From positions 1 to 64,000 of the forward strand of contig PNAM01000029.1 of the NCBI GenBank assembly GCA_003170275.1: a stretch of 64,000 nt of DNA. The letters run 5' to 3'. How positions within the stretch are numbered: position 1 is the first letter of the stretch; every line of letters begins with the position of its first letter. This DNA comes from Myxococcales bacterium (lineage in GTDB: Bacteria; Myxococcota_A; Polyangia; Palsa-1104). Under the pieces are notes generated by a model. It searched no databases. It was not told the DNA's origin and was given only the letters and a program-made list of their open reading frames with translations. Shown piece by piece: positions 46,888-61,834 of the stretch. Made by a program: the position numbers and the translations under genes.

Positions 46888-48803
46888 GTAAGCGGTCCTT
46901 TCAGCGCCACCGTCGAGATCGGCACCTCGCGGAGGCCCTCCTTGCGCAAGATCGCGTTGGCCGCCAGCCGGCCGGAGATGGTAGCTGCCTCCATGAGCGC
47001 GGCCGGCACGTCGAGCTTGACGTGGTCGCCGGCCAACATCAGGTTCGGCACCGGCGTCTCGGTCGACGGGCGCAGCGCGTGATCGCCCGGCGCCCAGCGG
47101 GTGAAGTTGTCCTGCTGCTGGTACTCCTCGTGCAGCACCTTGGCGCCGGTCAGCTCGGGCAGCATCTGGAACAGCTCAGCGAGCATGGTGGTGCGAATCA
47201 CCGACGGGGGCGCCAGGGTCTCCGGCGCGATCGCGTAGGCGTGCACCTCGATCACCGAGCCGCCCGAGCGGCGCGCCCAGCCGATGTACGGCTCCTGGAA
47301 CCGCGAGTAGATCGCCAGCGAGTCGGTGTAGCGGAAGCGCGTGCAGGTGTAGAACGGGTTGCGCGCCGAAAGCGTGGGCTTGTCGAGCCACAGGCGGTAC
47401 ACCACGTAGGGCTCGGCCTCGCCCAGCGACGAGACGCGCGTTCGTAGCTCCGGCTCGCCGAGGAAATCCGACGAGGCCAACAGGCGCTTGACCCCGCGCA
47501 CCTCGCACGCCACCACGCAGTAGTCGCACGGGAGCGCCTCTTCGCCGGCCGACGGCGCGCCGCCGCCGAGCGCCAACAGCTCGCCTTCGCGCACTACGTT
47601 TACGCGTGCGAGCGGGCGCAGCGGCGGGCCGCCGGTGACCTGGCCGTCGGCGTCGAAGGTGCCGCCGTGGCACGGGCAGCGAAAGCCGCCGCTCGCATCG
47701 GGTGAGATCGGGCAGCCCATGTGCGTGCAGCGGCCGTCGAGCGCCACGAACCCGGCGCCGCGGCGCGCGACGTAGATCGACGAGCCATCCCCCGCCGACG
47801 ACGGGACCGCCTGGTAGCCGGCCTGAGGCACCTCGGTTTGATGCAGCCGCACCACGGGAGGTGGCACCGGATCCGCGTCCACCACCACCTGGGTCACGTT
47901 TTTCTGCAAGCGCACCAATCGCCGCGCTCCCACGCCGGTGCGCACCTGGCCGCCCAGCGACTCGAACCACGCGCGCAGCGGGCGGATCACCGCGGTCATC
48001 GAGTCCTTGCGGGTGAAGCGGAAGGCCAGCCCCTCGGGGTTGCCCATGAAGTAGAAGTGGAAGAAGCGGATCGCCTCGGCCGCCGACAGCCGCTCGACCC
48101 GGTTGAGGGTGGTCTTGCCGAACGGCTCGAGCACGGTCTCCACCATCGGCCGGTTGATGCCGCCTGCGCGCGCGAAGCTGGCGAAGTCGGTGCCGTCGAA
48201 GCGTTCGAAGGTGCGCTCGCCGTCGTACTTCATCAGATCGTAGAGCGCCGGGCCGTCGTGGCGGAACTCGCCCAGCTTGAGGCCGTGCGACTGGCGCACC
48301 ACCGACAGCATGTTGAACGGGAAGATCTTGGTGGTGCGGCCGAACACCTCGGGCTGGCGGTCGCCGAACAGGACCGGATAGCCGGGCGATTCTTCCAGAT
48401 CCGAGGTGGCGCGCACCTCGGCCAGCAGCTCGGTCAGGTTGTAGTACTGCGAAAAAAAGCCGTGAAAGCCGTGCTCGACGGGAAACTCCTCGCCGAGCGC
48501 CTTGACGGTCCAGCCGCCCAGCTTGCCGCCCAGGTCACCCGCCCGTTCGACCAGCGTCACCGCGAAGTTGCGCCGGGCCAGCTCGATCGCCGCCACCAGG
48601 CCGGACAGCCCGCCACCGACGACGACCACGGTCTTGCGCGTGGACGCCTGCAGCGGGCGGCTGGCATCGTCGGCGGCCAGCGGCGGCAGGCGATGGCGGT
48701 GCGGTTGAACATAGATCAAGGCCCCGGTCAGGCCGGCCACGCCCACGCCGGCGCCATAACCGACCACCTTGAGGGTGGTCTTGAGAAACTTCCGTCGGTT
48801 CAC
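46884..48803 (-). CDS. Tat-exported FAD oxidoreductase with inserted Rieske domain
   Basis: 639 residues from GTG 48803. The N-terminus has a twin-Arg motif (NRRKFLK) and one hydrophobic segment. The FAD site is VVVVGGGLSGLVAAIELARR (59-78), with GGKLGG and HGFHGFF typical of carotenoid desaturases/isomerases. A Rieske [2Fe-2S] domain is inserted in the middle: CTHMGC (359-364) and CPCHGG (376-381), including the two extra Cys (364, 378) of bc1/b6f-type Rieske proteins. The flavin fold resumes and ends with LMLAGDHVKLDVPAALMEAATISG. It resembles CrtU/CruE-type aromatic-carotenoid enzymes. Confidence 0.8.
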   Translation of the reverse strand: MNRRKFLKTTLKVVGYGAGVGVAGLTGALIYVQPHRHRLPPLAADDASRPLQASTRKTVVVVGGGLSGLVAAIELARRNFAVTLVERAGDLGGKLGGWTVKALGEEFPVEHGFHGFFSQYYNLTELLAEVRATSDLEESPGYPVLFGDRQPEVFGRTTKIFPFNMLSVVRQSHGLKLGEFRHDGPALYDLMKYDGERTFERFDGTDFASFARAGGINRPMVETVLEPFGKTTLNRVERLSAAEAIRFFHFYFMGNPEGLAFRFTRKDSMTAVIRPLRAWFESLGGQVRTGVGARRLVRLQKNVTQVVVDADPVPPPVVRLHQTEVPQAGYQAVPSSAGDGSSIYVARRGAGFVALDGRCTHMGCPISPDASGGFRCPCHGGTFDADGQVTGGPPLRPLARVNVVREGELLALGGGAPSAGEEALPCDYCVVACEVRGVKRLLASSDFLGEPELRTRVSSLGEAEPYVVYRLWLDKPTLSARNPFYTCTRFRYTDSLAIYSRFQEPYIGWARRSGGSVIEVHAYAIAPETLAPPSVIRTTMLAELFQMLPELTGAKVLHEEYQQQDNFTRWAPGDHALRPSTETPVPNLMLAGDHVKLDVPAALMEAATISGRLAANAILRKEGLREVPISTVALKGPLT

Positions 48804-48871
48804 CAGCGTTTTTTTACTGCGATCCGGGGCGATCTAGGTAAATTGTTTCGCATCGGAGGTTCACACGCACG

Positions 48872-50791
<1,920 letters not shown>

Positions 50792-50797
50792 TACGTC

Positions 50798-51262
50798 ATG
50801 AACTCGGAGCGGCTACAAGATCTGCTCGCCGCCGTCTCCGCGCTCATGGTCGGCTCGCTCGGACGACTGGAGATGCGGCTCGAGGCGGTGGCGCGCACCA
50901 CCGTCGAGGCGCTCGAGGTCGAGCGCTGCTGGATCTGCCGGCTCGAGGGCGAGGTGCTGCGCACCATGGCGGGTGTGGGGATGGTGCTGGCCGATCCGCG
51001 CCACGCGCCGTTGCCGATCGGCGTGGGCGTGGTCGGTCGTTGCGCGCGCGAAGGGCTGACCCGCCGCATCGACGACGTGATGAAGGAGACCGACTACTAC
51101 GCGGCGACCGCGCTCACGCGCTCCGAGATCGCGGTGCCGATCAAGGACGGCGCGCGGGTGGTGGGGGTGATCAACGTCGAGGCCAACCGCATCGCGGCGT
51201 TCGGCGATGCCGAGCAGCACGTGGTCGAAGCGGTCGCGTCGCTACTCGGCGCTCACTTGTAG
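50798..51262 (+). CDS. GAF-domain protein
   Basis: 154 residues forming one GAF domain: LEAVARTTVEALEVERCWICRLEG, GIGVVGRCAREG-type loop (GVGVVGRCAREGLTRRIDD) and SEIAVPIKDGARVVGVINVEA. There is no output domain. It begins six bases after speA and is probably co-transcribed; it might sense a small ligand. Its stop region overlaps the convergent lipoprotein gene by ten bases. Confidence 0.85.
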   Translation: MNSERLQDLLAAVSALMVGSLGRLEMRLEAVARTTVEALEVERCWICRLEGEVLRTMAGVGMVLADPRHAPLPIGVGVVGRCAREGLTRRIDDVMKETDYYAATALTRSEIAVPIKDGARVVGVINVEANRIAAFGDAEQHVVEAVASLLGAHL

Positions 51263-52335
51263 CTGGTGACCAGCGGAGCGCAGATCGGCGTGAGCTGATC
51301 CTGCCACGAGCCGATGCGGCCGTCCCACCCGACGATCACCTCGCCGGCGCCGCACAGCTCCTCGAAGAAGGTGGTGTTCTGGTACGAGACGTACGCGCCG
51401 GTCCCGTTCTTGGCGAACGCGTACGAGAGCGTGTTGTTGGAGGCCATGGTGATCGTGCCACTCGCGCAGGTCATGCCGAAGCCGTCGACGTAGGTGCCCG
51501 CATAGCCGCCGGTGCCCCAGCCGGCGACCAGGCCGTTGGTCCCGCAGTCGACCTGCTCGTCGGGCGGCGTGTAGACCGTGCCCTGGAAGCTGGCGTACGG
51601 CGCGGGCGCGACCGCGGTGAGCGAGATCGAGTAGCTGGCCGGGCCGCGCACCAGCGTGGGCGTGGCGCAGAAGATCCGCACGCCGGTGCCGTGCGCGTCG
51701 GTGTCGTCGAAGAGGAACTGCGCGTGGGTGACCCAGGAGTTGGCCGGGCAGCGCGCCGAGACCGCGCCGCCCCCCGCGCCACCGACGATGCCGAGCGCGC
51801 GCGGCGCGCCGAGCGAGACCGTGTTGGGGCAGGTGTCGTTGACCACGTCGTTGCAGTCGTCGTCGGTGTCGTTGAAGCAGCTCTCGGGCGTGTTGGTGAC
51901 CTCGCCCATGCACGCGCCGAGCGAGCCGACGCAGCCCTGCGTGCCGGTCTTGCACACGCCGTGGCCGGCGGTGCCCGGCGTGCCGGAGTAGCACGACTGC
52001 GTGGTGACGTCGGGGACGCAGGTCAAGACGCTGTTGACGCACTTCGCGTGGCCGGCGGCGCACGCGCCCGGATTTCCCGTCGAGCACGCGCTACCTGTGT
52101 CGACACATGGCGGGACCAGATCGGGCGGCGGCGCGAAGTCCGGCGGCACGGCAAGATCGGGCGTCTCGGTGACCCCGCTCAGATCGACCGCCGCGCTCCC
52201 CGCCAGATCGTTCGTTCCAGCGATCGATCCGTCCATCCTCCCGCCCCCACCGACGGGCGCCGCCGGATCGGCCGACGCGCACCCGACCAGCGCGACCGAA
52301 AGACACAGAACCACCTTCGTCTTGTCGAACAACAC
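51253..52335 (-). CDS. MopE-like Cys-rich lipoprotein
   Basis: About 360 residues. GTG 52335 is used since TAGAAT ends 8 bases before it; ATG 52344 is possible. Lipobox ALVGC, then a linker rich in DL and DF pairs (TPDLAVPPDFAPPPDL). Next comes a Cys-rich segment with CYSGTPGTAGHGVCKTGTQGC and ESCFNDTDDDCNDVVNDTC, the MopE-type putative metal/Ca-binding motif common in Myxococcota. The C-terminal domain (WVTHAQFLFDDTD, IVGWDGRIGSW) is beta-rich and unrecognised. Confidence 0.75.
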   Translation of the reverse strand: MLFDKTKVVLCLSVALVGCASADPAAPVGGGGRMDGSIAGTNDLAGSAAVDLSGVTETPDLAVPPDFAPPPDLVPPCVDTGSACSTGNPGACAAGHAKCVNSVLTCVPDVTTQSCYSGTPGTAGHGVCKTGTQGCVGSLGACMGEVTNTPESCFNDTDDDCNDVVNDTCPNTVSLGAPRALGIVGGAGGGAVSARCPANSWVTHAQFLFDDTDAHGTGVRIFCATPTLVRGPASYSISLTAVAPAPYASFQGTVYTPPDEQVDCGTNGLVAGWGTGGYAGTYVDGFGMTCASGTITMASNNTLSYAFAKNGTGAYVSYQNTTFFEELCGAGEVIVGWDGRIGSWQDQLTPICAPLVTSYK

Positions 52336-52342
52336 CTCCCCC

Positions 52343-52348
52343 ATTCTA
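52343..52348 (-). promoter_or_regulatory. Putative -10 box (TAGAAT) of the MopE-like lipoprotein gene
   Basis: On the minus strand TAGAAT (5 of 6 matches) ends 8 bases before GTG 52335. ATG 52344 overlaps the box. A divergent TCTAAT box (52382-52387) lies ahead of the MBL gene. Confidence 0.4.
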
Positions 52349-52397
52349 ACACTTACGACCCCGGGGTCCTTCTCCCTGTGTTCTAATCCGCTGGGCC

Positions 52398-53186
52398 ATG
52401 GCCGCCCGTCGAGGACGAAAGATCTTCCTGTACGCGCTGGGGACGCTCCTGGTGCTCCTGGTAGGCGGATTCATCGGCGGGCGCGTCATGCGGCACGGCC
52501 ACAAGCCGGCCGAGGAGGTGCGCCCGGGCGTGTTCCGCGTGCGCAACTTCTTCACCGAGATCTACGGCGTGCGCGTCGGCAAGAAGGTGGTCGTGTTCGA
52601 CGCCGGCGTCGATCCCGATGGCGGCGCGCTCGAGGCGTTGGCCGCCGCGCTGGGCACCAACCACGACGGCGTCACCGACGTCTTCCTCACGCACGGCCAC
52701 TTCGATCACATCGCCGCCGCGCCGCTGTGCAGGAACGCGCGCATCCACCTCGGCATTCAGGACGCCGACATGGCCGCCAAGAAGCGCCCGATGATCCCGT
52801 GGGGCGCCAACTGGTTCGAGAAGTTGTTGCCGGTCCCGGCGGTCAACCTCACCGACGCGATCCTCGACCGGGCCGAGGTGCCGCTCGACGACGGCAGGTC
52901 ACTCGAGACCATCCCGCTGCCGGGCCACACCGCCGGCTCGTACATGTTCCTCTTCGAAGGGGTCTTGTTCGCCGGCGACTCGATCCAGATCGAAGACGGC
53001 AAGCTGACCTTCGCCAACCCGTCGTTCAGCGTCGACGTCGCGCAATCGAAGCGCGGCCTGGCGGCGCTCAAGACCACGCTCGCCGGCAAGCCGATCGCGC
53101 AGATCTGCACCGGCCACCAGGGCTGCACCGTGCCGGCCGACACGCAACGAATGCTCGACGATCTGATCGAGAGGGCCAAGCGATGA
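52398..53186 (+). CDS. Membrane-anchored MBL-fold metallo-hydrolase
   Basis: 262 residues. An N-terminal membrane helix (IFLYALGTLLVLLVGGFIGG) is followed by a metallo-beta-lactamase fold: FDAGVDPDG, zinc motif THGHFDHIAAAP (HxHxDH), PLPGHTAGSYMFL and FAGDSIQIEDG. A final His is in GHQGC. It is probably exported-side or membrane-attached hydrolase; the substrate is unknown. Its TGA overlaps the ATG of the next gene. Confidence 0.85.
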   Translation: MAARRGRKIFLYALGTLLVLLVGGFIGGRVMRHGHKPAEEVRPGVFRVRNFFTEIYGVRVGKKVVVFDAGVDPDGGALEALAAALGTNHDGVTDVFLTHGHFDHIAAAPLCRNARIHLGIQDADMAAKKRPMIPWGANWFEKLLPVPAVNLTDAILDRAEVPLDDGRSLETIPLPGHTAGSYMFLFEGVLFAGDSIQIEDGKLTFANPSFSVDVAQSKRGLAALKTTLAGKPIAQICTGHQGCTVPADTQRMLDDLIERAKR

Positions 53187-54058
53187 GCGGCGTGGTCGTC
53201 GAGAAGTTCACCGGCCCGGCGTCGCTGATCCAGGGGCTCAAGAAGCTGCGGACCAGCGGGGTGACGCCGCGCGCGCTGTTGTTCCTCGCGCTCTCGCCCG
53301 ACGGCACCATCCACGTCGCGGTGCCGGCCGATGCCGAGCAGTTCACCAGCTTCAAGGTGGGCGAGAAGCTGGCGTTGGTATGGCCGCTCGAAGGCCGCTA
53401 CTTCCATTTCGATTCGGTGCACCGTCTGCCCGGCGACTTCGTGTTGTGGAACGGCGATCGGCGGCTCAAGGATCCCGGCGACGCGACCGAGGTGGCGCAG
53501 CTGATCGCGTCGTTCTTGAAGGGCATGAGCGCCAAGAACGTGCTGTTCGGCTGCACGCCGCATCAGCCGGGGAGCTGGCTCGCCGAAGGCAAGAACGTGG
53601 TGCCGTTGCACGAGCAGGGCGTGTGCGACGTGGTGCCGGTGGCGCAGGGCTTGTTCGCGCGCCGCGTGATGGACCACCGCTTGTTTTTCCTGCCCTTCGC
53701 CCAGCTCGCGTCGACCGGCCGCGTCGACGGCTGGGCGCCGGTCTACGAGGCGCCGCTGGGCAATCTGCTCATGCTCGAGCGCCGGGTGATGGGCGACCGG
53801 CTGGTGTTGTCGTGCGAGCGCGGCCTGGTCGAGGTCGACGTGTCCTCAGTCCCGCAGATCCGCGAGACCGCGCGCGCCACCACCAACGGCTCGATGGGCA
53901 TCGTCGGGCGCATCGACGGCGGCGCCTTCGCGGTCACCTCCGGCACGCCGCAGCCGTGGGGCCTCGACGAGACCCGCCCCGCGCTCCTGATCGGCTCGCC
54001 CGGCGACACGCTCTCCGATCTCGGCAAGGCCCTGGCGATCGACCTGCCTACTGGGTGA
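53183..54058 (+). CDS. Hypothetical protein coupled to the MBL hydrolase
   Basis: 291 residues from ATG 53183, which overlaps the upstream stop (ATGA). No signal peptide or membrane helix. Three similar strand-rich stretches (ALLFLALSPDGTIHVAVP, HRLFFLPFAQL, MGIVGRIDGGAFAV) suggest a beta-propeller or sandwich fold, but no family was recognised. The C-terminal coding end overlaps the convergent dehydratase gene by eleven bases. Confidence 0.7.
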   Translation: MSGVVVEKFTGPASLIQGLKKLRTSGVTPRALLFLALSPDGTIHVAVPADAEQFTSFKVGEKLALVWPLEGRYFHFDSVHRLPGDFVLWNGDRRLKDPGDATEVAQLIASFLKGMSAKNVLFGCTPHQPGSWLAEGKNVVPLHEQGVCDVVPVAQGLFARRVMDHRLFFLPFAQLASTGRVDGWAPVYEAPLGNLLMLERRVMGDRLVLSCERGLVEVDVSSVPQIRETARATTNGSMGIVGRIDGGAFAVTSGTPQPWGLDETRPALLIGSPGDTLSDLGKALAIDLPTG

Positions 54059-55024
54059 GCAGGCGGGCGTAGAGGTCGGGGTCGACGTTGCCGCCGGAGA
54101 TGACGCAGGTGACGCGGCGGTGGGCGAAGCGGGCGGGGGCGGCGAGCAGGGCGGCGACGGCGAGCGCGCCGGTGGGCTCGACCTTGAGGTTGATCGCGTG
54201 GAACAGGAGCTGGAGCGCGCGTACGACGGTCTCTTCGGGGACCTCGACGATGCCGGCCAGGCCGCGCAACAGGATCGCGAAGTTGCGCTGGCCGAGCGCG
54301 AGCGTGCGCGCGCCGTCGCACAGCGTGGTCGACTCGTGCTCGTCGCGGCAGATCACGCCGGCGGCGAGCGAGCGGGCGGCGTCGTTGGCGAGCGCCGGCT
54401 CGGCGCCGACGATCTGGCACATGCCGCCCAGGTGATCGCGCGCGCGCACGATCCCCGACGACAAGCCGCCGCCGCCCACCGGCACGACGATGTACTCGGG
54501 CGGATCCTCGAGGATCTCGGCGCCCAGCGTCGCGTTTCCGGCGATCACCTGGTGATCGTCGTAGGCCGAGACCACCTGCGCGTCCGGCAGCGTCTTGCGC
54601 AGCTCCTCGAGGCGCGCCAGGCGCGTGGTCCTGCTCGTGTCCACCAGCTCGACGGTGGCGCCGTAGCTGCGCACGCTCTCGATCTTCACGCGCGCGGATT
54701 GCTCGGGCATGACGATCGTGCAGCGCTTGCCGGCATGTTTGGCCGCCAGCGCGAGCGCCGCGCCGAAATTTCCCGACGACGCCGCCAGCAGGTGCGCGGC
54801 CGTGCTGTGCAGCGCGACCGCGAGCGCGGCCCGGTACTTGAAGCTGCCGGTGTGCTGGAAGGTCTCGCACGCCAGCCGCACGCGGGCGCCCAGCGCGTCA
54901 TCGAGCGCTTCGCTCGAGAGGAACGTCGTACGCCGCACGTGCGGCTTGAGCGCACGCGCGACCGCGTCGAGGTCGACGGTATCGACCGGACCGGTGTCCA
55001 CATCCCACGACTCTGACGAATCAC

Positions 55025-55028
<4 letters not shown>
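54048..55028 (-). CDS. PLP-dependent serine/threonine dehydratase-like enzyme
   Basis: 326 residues from ATG 55028, overlapping the stop of the Hsp70 gene (ATGA). Fold-II PLP motifs: FQHTGSFKYRAAL (PLP lysine), ASSGNFGAALALAAKHAG, PVGGGGLSSGIVRA (phosphate loop) and CVISGGNVDPDLY. The single-domain length and these motifs match catabolic threonine dehydratase/serine racemase types; there is no regulatory ACT domain. Its coupling to a chaperone operon is unusual. Confidence 0.85.
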
Positions 55029-57817
<2,789 letters not shown>

Positions 57818-57819
57818 GG

Positions 57820-59598
<1,779 letters not shown>

Positions 59599-59601
59599 GC
59601 G

Positions 59602-60216
59602 CTAGATCTCGACTTCGGCCGGCGCGACCACCGACGGATCGTTGGCCGCGGTGGTCGCCGGCAGCGCCGCGCGCGAGGTGCGCCACCCGTGGTGCTTGAG
59701 CGTTCCGGTGTACGGCGGCTCGCCCATCACGTTGCCGGTCAGGCGGATGCGCGAGGGATCGAACCCCGCATCGACGCGCACCCGCGCATTCTCCGCCTCG
59801 CGCAGCACCGGCTCGAGCGGCAGGTGCTCGGCCAGCACCTTCTTGCAGCCGCGATGGATGTCGCGCACCGCCGCGCCGATCTGCGCGTCGGGATAGCCGT
59901 CGATCTCTTCCTGCAGGAAGTCGAGCAGCCGTCCTTCGCGCTGCAGCAACGCCAGGAGCTGCACCGCGCCGCGCAGTCCGTCGTCGGCCTTCTGCCGCGC
60001 GAACACCGGCGGGCCGCTCGGCAGCGTCGCCGAGAGATCGCTGGTCTGCATCGGCTGCGTCGAGGTGAGCCCCGGATCGACGCCCGGCAAGGTCGTCGTC
60101 AGGCTGGACGGCACGAGCTCGTCCACGCGCCCCGGCAACAGCGCGGCCGCTTCGGGCGGCAGGCGTTTGGCGAACAGGACCAGGAAGAAGCACTTGAGGG
60201 CCAGGATGAAGCGCAT
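59602..60216 (-). CDS. DUF2760 protein
   Basis: 204 residues. A short hydrophobic N-terminus (ILALKCFFLVLFAK) is followed by a Pro/Thr-rich linker and the DUF2760 domain: QLLALLQREGRLLDFLQEEIDGY, DAQIGAAVRDIHRGCKKVL, FDPSRIRLTGNVMGEPPYTG and terminal VVAPAEVEI. DUF2760 genes are regularly found with Hsp70-like pairs of this type. It is first in the operon and may anchor the chaperones to the membrane; this is inference. Confidence 0.8.
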   Translation of the reverse strand: MRFILALKCFFLVLFAKRLPPEAAALLPGRVDELVPSSLTTTLPGVDPGLTSTQPMQTSDLSATLPSGPPVFARQKADDGLRGAVQLLALLQREGRLLDFLQEEIDGYPDAQIGAAVRDIHRGCKKVLAEHLPLEPVLREAENARVRVDAGFDPSRIRLTGNVMGEPPYTGTLKHHGWRTSRAALPATTAANDPSVVAPAEVEI

Positions 60217-60223
60217 CGGAGTG

Positions 60224-60252
60224 GGCGTACTTTGCCCTCAAACGCCTGTCAA
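60224..60252 (-). promoter_or_regulatory. Promoter of the Hsp70 operon with perfect -35 TTGACA
   Basis: Minus strand TTGACA (60252-60247) is followed after 17 bases by TACGCC (60229-60224), which ends 8 bases before the ATG at 60216. The -10 is poor but the -35 and both spacings are ideal. No CIRCE or sigma32-like element was seen. Confidence 0.45.
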
Positions 60253-60327
60253 CACCACCTGTCGTAGTCGTCGTGACCCGTATTGCTACGGATGTGCACC
60301 GCGATGCGAGCCGCGTAGCTTGGGCTC

Positions 60328-60900
60328 ATGCGCACGATCCTGCTCGTCAGCCTGGCGCTGCTCACCGCCTCGACCGCCGCCGCGCGCGAAGCCGGGGACG
60401 TCACGATTCCGTTCAACCTCGGCGCCAACCTCTACTCTCACCGGTTCGCCTACTACGGCAAGAAGGAGTCGGACTCCACCATCGCAGATCGCTTTGCGCT
60501 CTCCGAGTTCGTCGGCGCCGGCTACTTCGTCAGCGACCGATGGCGCCTCGGGCTGAACTTGCAGTTCTCCGAAGCGATCACCAGTCCGTATCCGGCCCCC
60601 GCCAGCAGCTTCACGCTGTTCGGCTTCCTGCTGCAGATCAACTACAACTTCTGGGGCCCGCTGACCGCCAGCATCGTCCCCACGTTTCTCGTCTGGTACG
60701 AAGGGGTGAGCCAGTTCGCGTTCAACGTGCAGGCGGTGCTCGCCTGGGGAATTCCGCTTCGCCACGGCTTCTCCCTCAACCTCGCGGTCGAGGTCCCGGT
60801 CTACATCTATCCGGTGGTGAGCGTCGGCATCACGCCGCTGATCGGCTTCACCTACGGCATGTCCACGCGCAAGCACGCCCCGCCTCCCAGCGCGCCCTGA
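60328..60900 (+). CDS. Putative outer-membrane beta-barrel protein
   Basis: 190 residues with a clean signal peptide ending ASTAAA-REAG. The mature part alternates short amphipathic strands rich in aromatic residues (WRLGLNLQFSEAI, FTLFGFLLQINYNFWG, FSLNLAVEVPVYIYPVVSVGI), typical of an 8-stranded barrel, but ends in a Pro-rich tail rather than a terminal Phe. No family name can be given. It is divergent from the Hsp70 operon. Confidence 0.7.
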   Translation: MRTILLVSLALLTASTAAAREAGDVTIPFNLGANLYSHRFAYYGKKESDSTIADRFALSEFVGAGYFVSDRWRLGLNLQFSEAITSPYPAPASSFTLFGFLLQINYNFWGPLTASIVPTFLVWYEGVSQFAFNVQAVLAWGIPLRHGFSLNLAVEVPVYIYPVVSVGITPLIGFTYGMSTRKHAPPPSAP

Positions 60901-61053
60901 CCGTCGGCCCGCAGCTCCAAGTCGTCGGCATCCGTACGAATACGGTGGGGCTCGAGCCCTCGCGTGCGGCGTCGACGGCCCCACTTTTCGGCTGCGGAAC
61001 CCAGCGTCCCTCGCAGGTTTGCGGGCGGCACGCGGCTTGCTCAACAGCCGGCC

Positions 61054-61437
61054 ATGCGAATCCTGGGGCTCTCGATCTGTCTCTTGCTGGGCGGCTGTCT
61101 CACCGTGCAGGTCTCCGGCGAGGACCTGGGCCAGGCGGGCGGCGCCGATCTGGCGCAATCCGATCTGGCGCACCAGGGCAACTCGACCGACATGGCCAAT
61201 CACATGAGCGATCTGGCCTCGACCGATCTCACCAGCGCCGGCGGCACCAAGCTGTTCGGCGACGGCTGCACGCTCGACGGTGATTGCATGAGCGCGATGT
61301 GTCGCCAGTTTCAGGGCGGCGCGGTGCACAAATGCACCAAGCCGTGCGTCTTCGTCAGCCAGACCGCCGTGGCGCCGGAGTGCCCGAATCCGCCGTCGAC
61401 GGGCCTGTGCACCAACAACGCATACTGCAAGTTCTAG
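61054..61437 (+). CDS. Small Cys-rich lipoprotein, member of a convergent pair
   Basis: 127 residues with lipobox LLGGC. A linker full of Asp-Leu and Asp-Met pairs (DLAQSDLAHQG, DMANHMSDLASTDL) precedes a C-terminal domain with eight Cys: CTLDGDCMSAMC, HKCTKPC, ECPNPP and LCTNNAYCKF. The same Cys pattern is in the convergent gene that follows after five bases. Confidence 0.75.
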   Translation: MRILGLSICLLLGGCLTVQVSGEDLGQAGGADLAQSDLAHQGNSTDMANHMSDLASTDLTSAGGTKLFGDGCTLDGDCMSAMCRQFQGGAVHKCTKPCVFVSQTAVAPECPNPPSTGLCTNNAYCKF

Positions 61438-61442
61438 CCGCG

Positions 61443-61742
61443 CTACGGCGCCTTGCAGTAGCCCTGCATGTTGCAGGTGCCGGTGGTCGGCGGGACCGGA
61501 CAATCCGTCGCGGCCGTCGCCACGGTGCACTTGATCGAGCAGAAGGTCCGATTTCCGCCGAGGAAGCAGGCGTCCGATTGACACTCGCTGTCCATCGCGC
61601 AGGCCTCCCCGAACGCCTTCAATCCCGAGTCGGCGGCAGTCGCCAGATCGCCCGCCTGCGCGAGATCGAGCGTCGCCGCCGGAGCCGGATCGCCGCCGCA
61701 GCCGACGACCAGAAGCAAACTGAGCACGCACGCTTTCCCCAT
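61443..61742 (-). CDS. Small Cys-rich lipoprotein, second member of the convergent pair
   Basis: 99 residues from ATG 61742 (MGKACVLSLLLVVGC). After a short Asp/Ala linker (LDLAQAGDLATAAD) the domain reads CAMDSECQSDACF, FCSIKC, DCPVPPTTGTCNMQGYCKAP, matching the preceding gene's Cys spacing and the ending PP-[ST]-TG-x-C...YCK. The pair probably arose by inverted duplication. Function unknown. Confidence 0.75.
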   Translation of the reverse strand: MGKACVLSLLLVVGCGGDPAPAATLDLAQAGDLATAADSGLKAFGEACAMDSECQSDACFLGGNRTFCSIKCTVATAATDCPVPPTTGTCNMQGYCKAP

Positions 61743-61822
61743 GCGCCCAGCATCGCGCGGCCGGGCGGGCTTGAACATCCGTACGGCTACGCAGCGACGT
61801 CGCGGCACGACTTTGGCAGTGG

Positions 61823-61828
61823 TAAGAT
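61823..61828 (+). promoter_or_regulatory. Putative -10 box (TAAGAT) of the TonB-dependent receptor gene
   Basis: TAAGAT ends 7 bases before GTG 61835, with no room for a ribosome-binding site, again pointing to a leaderless transcript. Confidence 0.4.
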
Positions 61829-61834
61829 GCGCCC

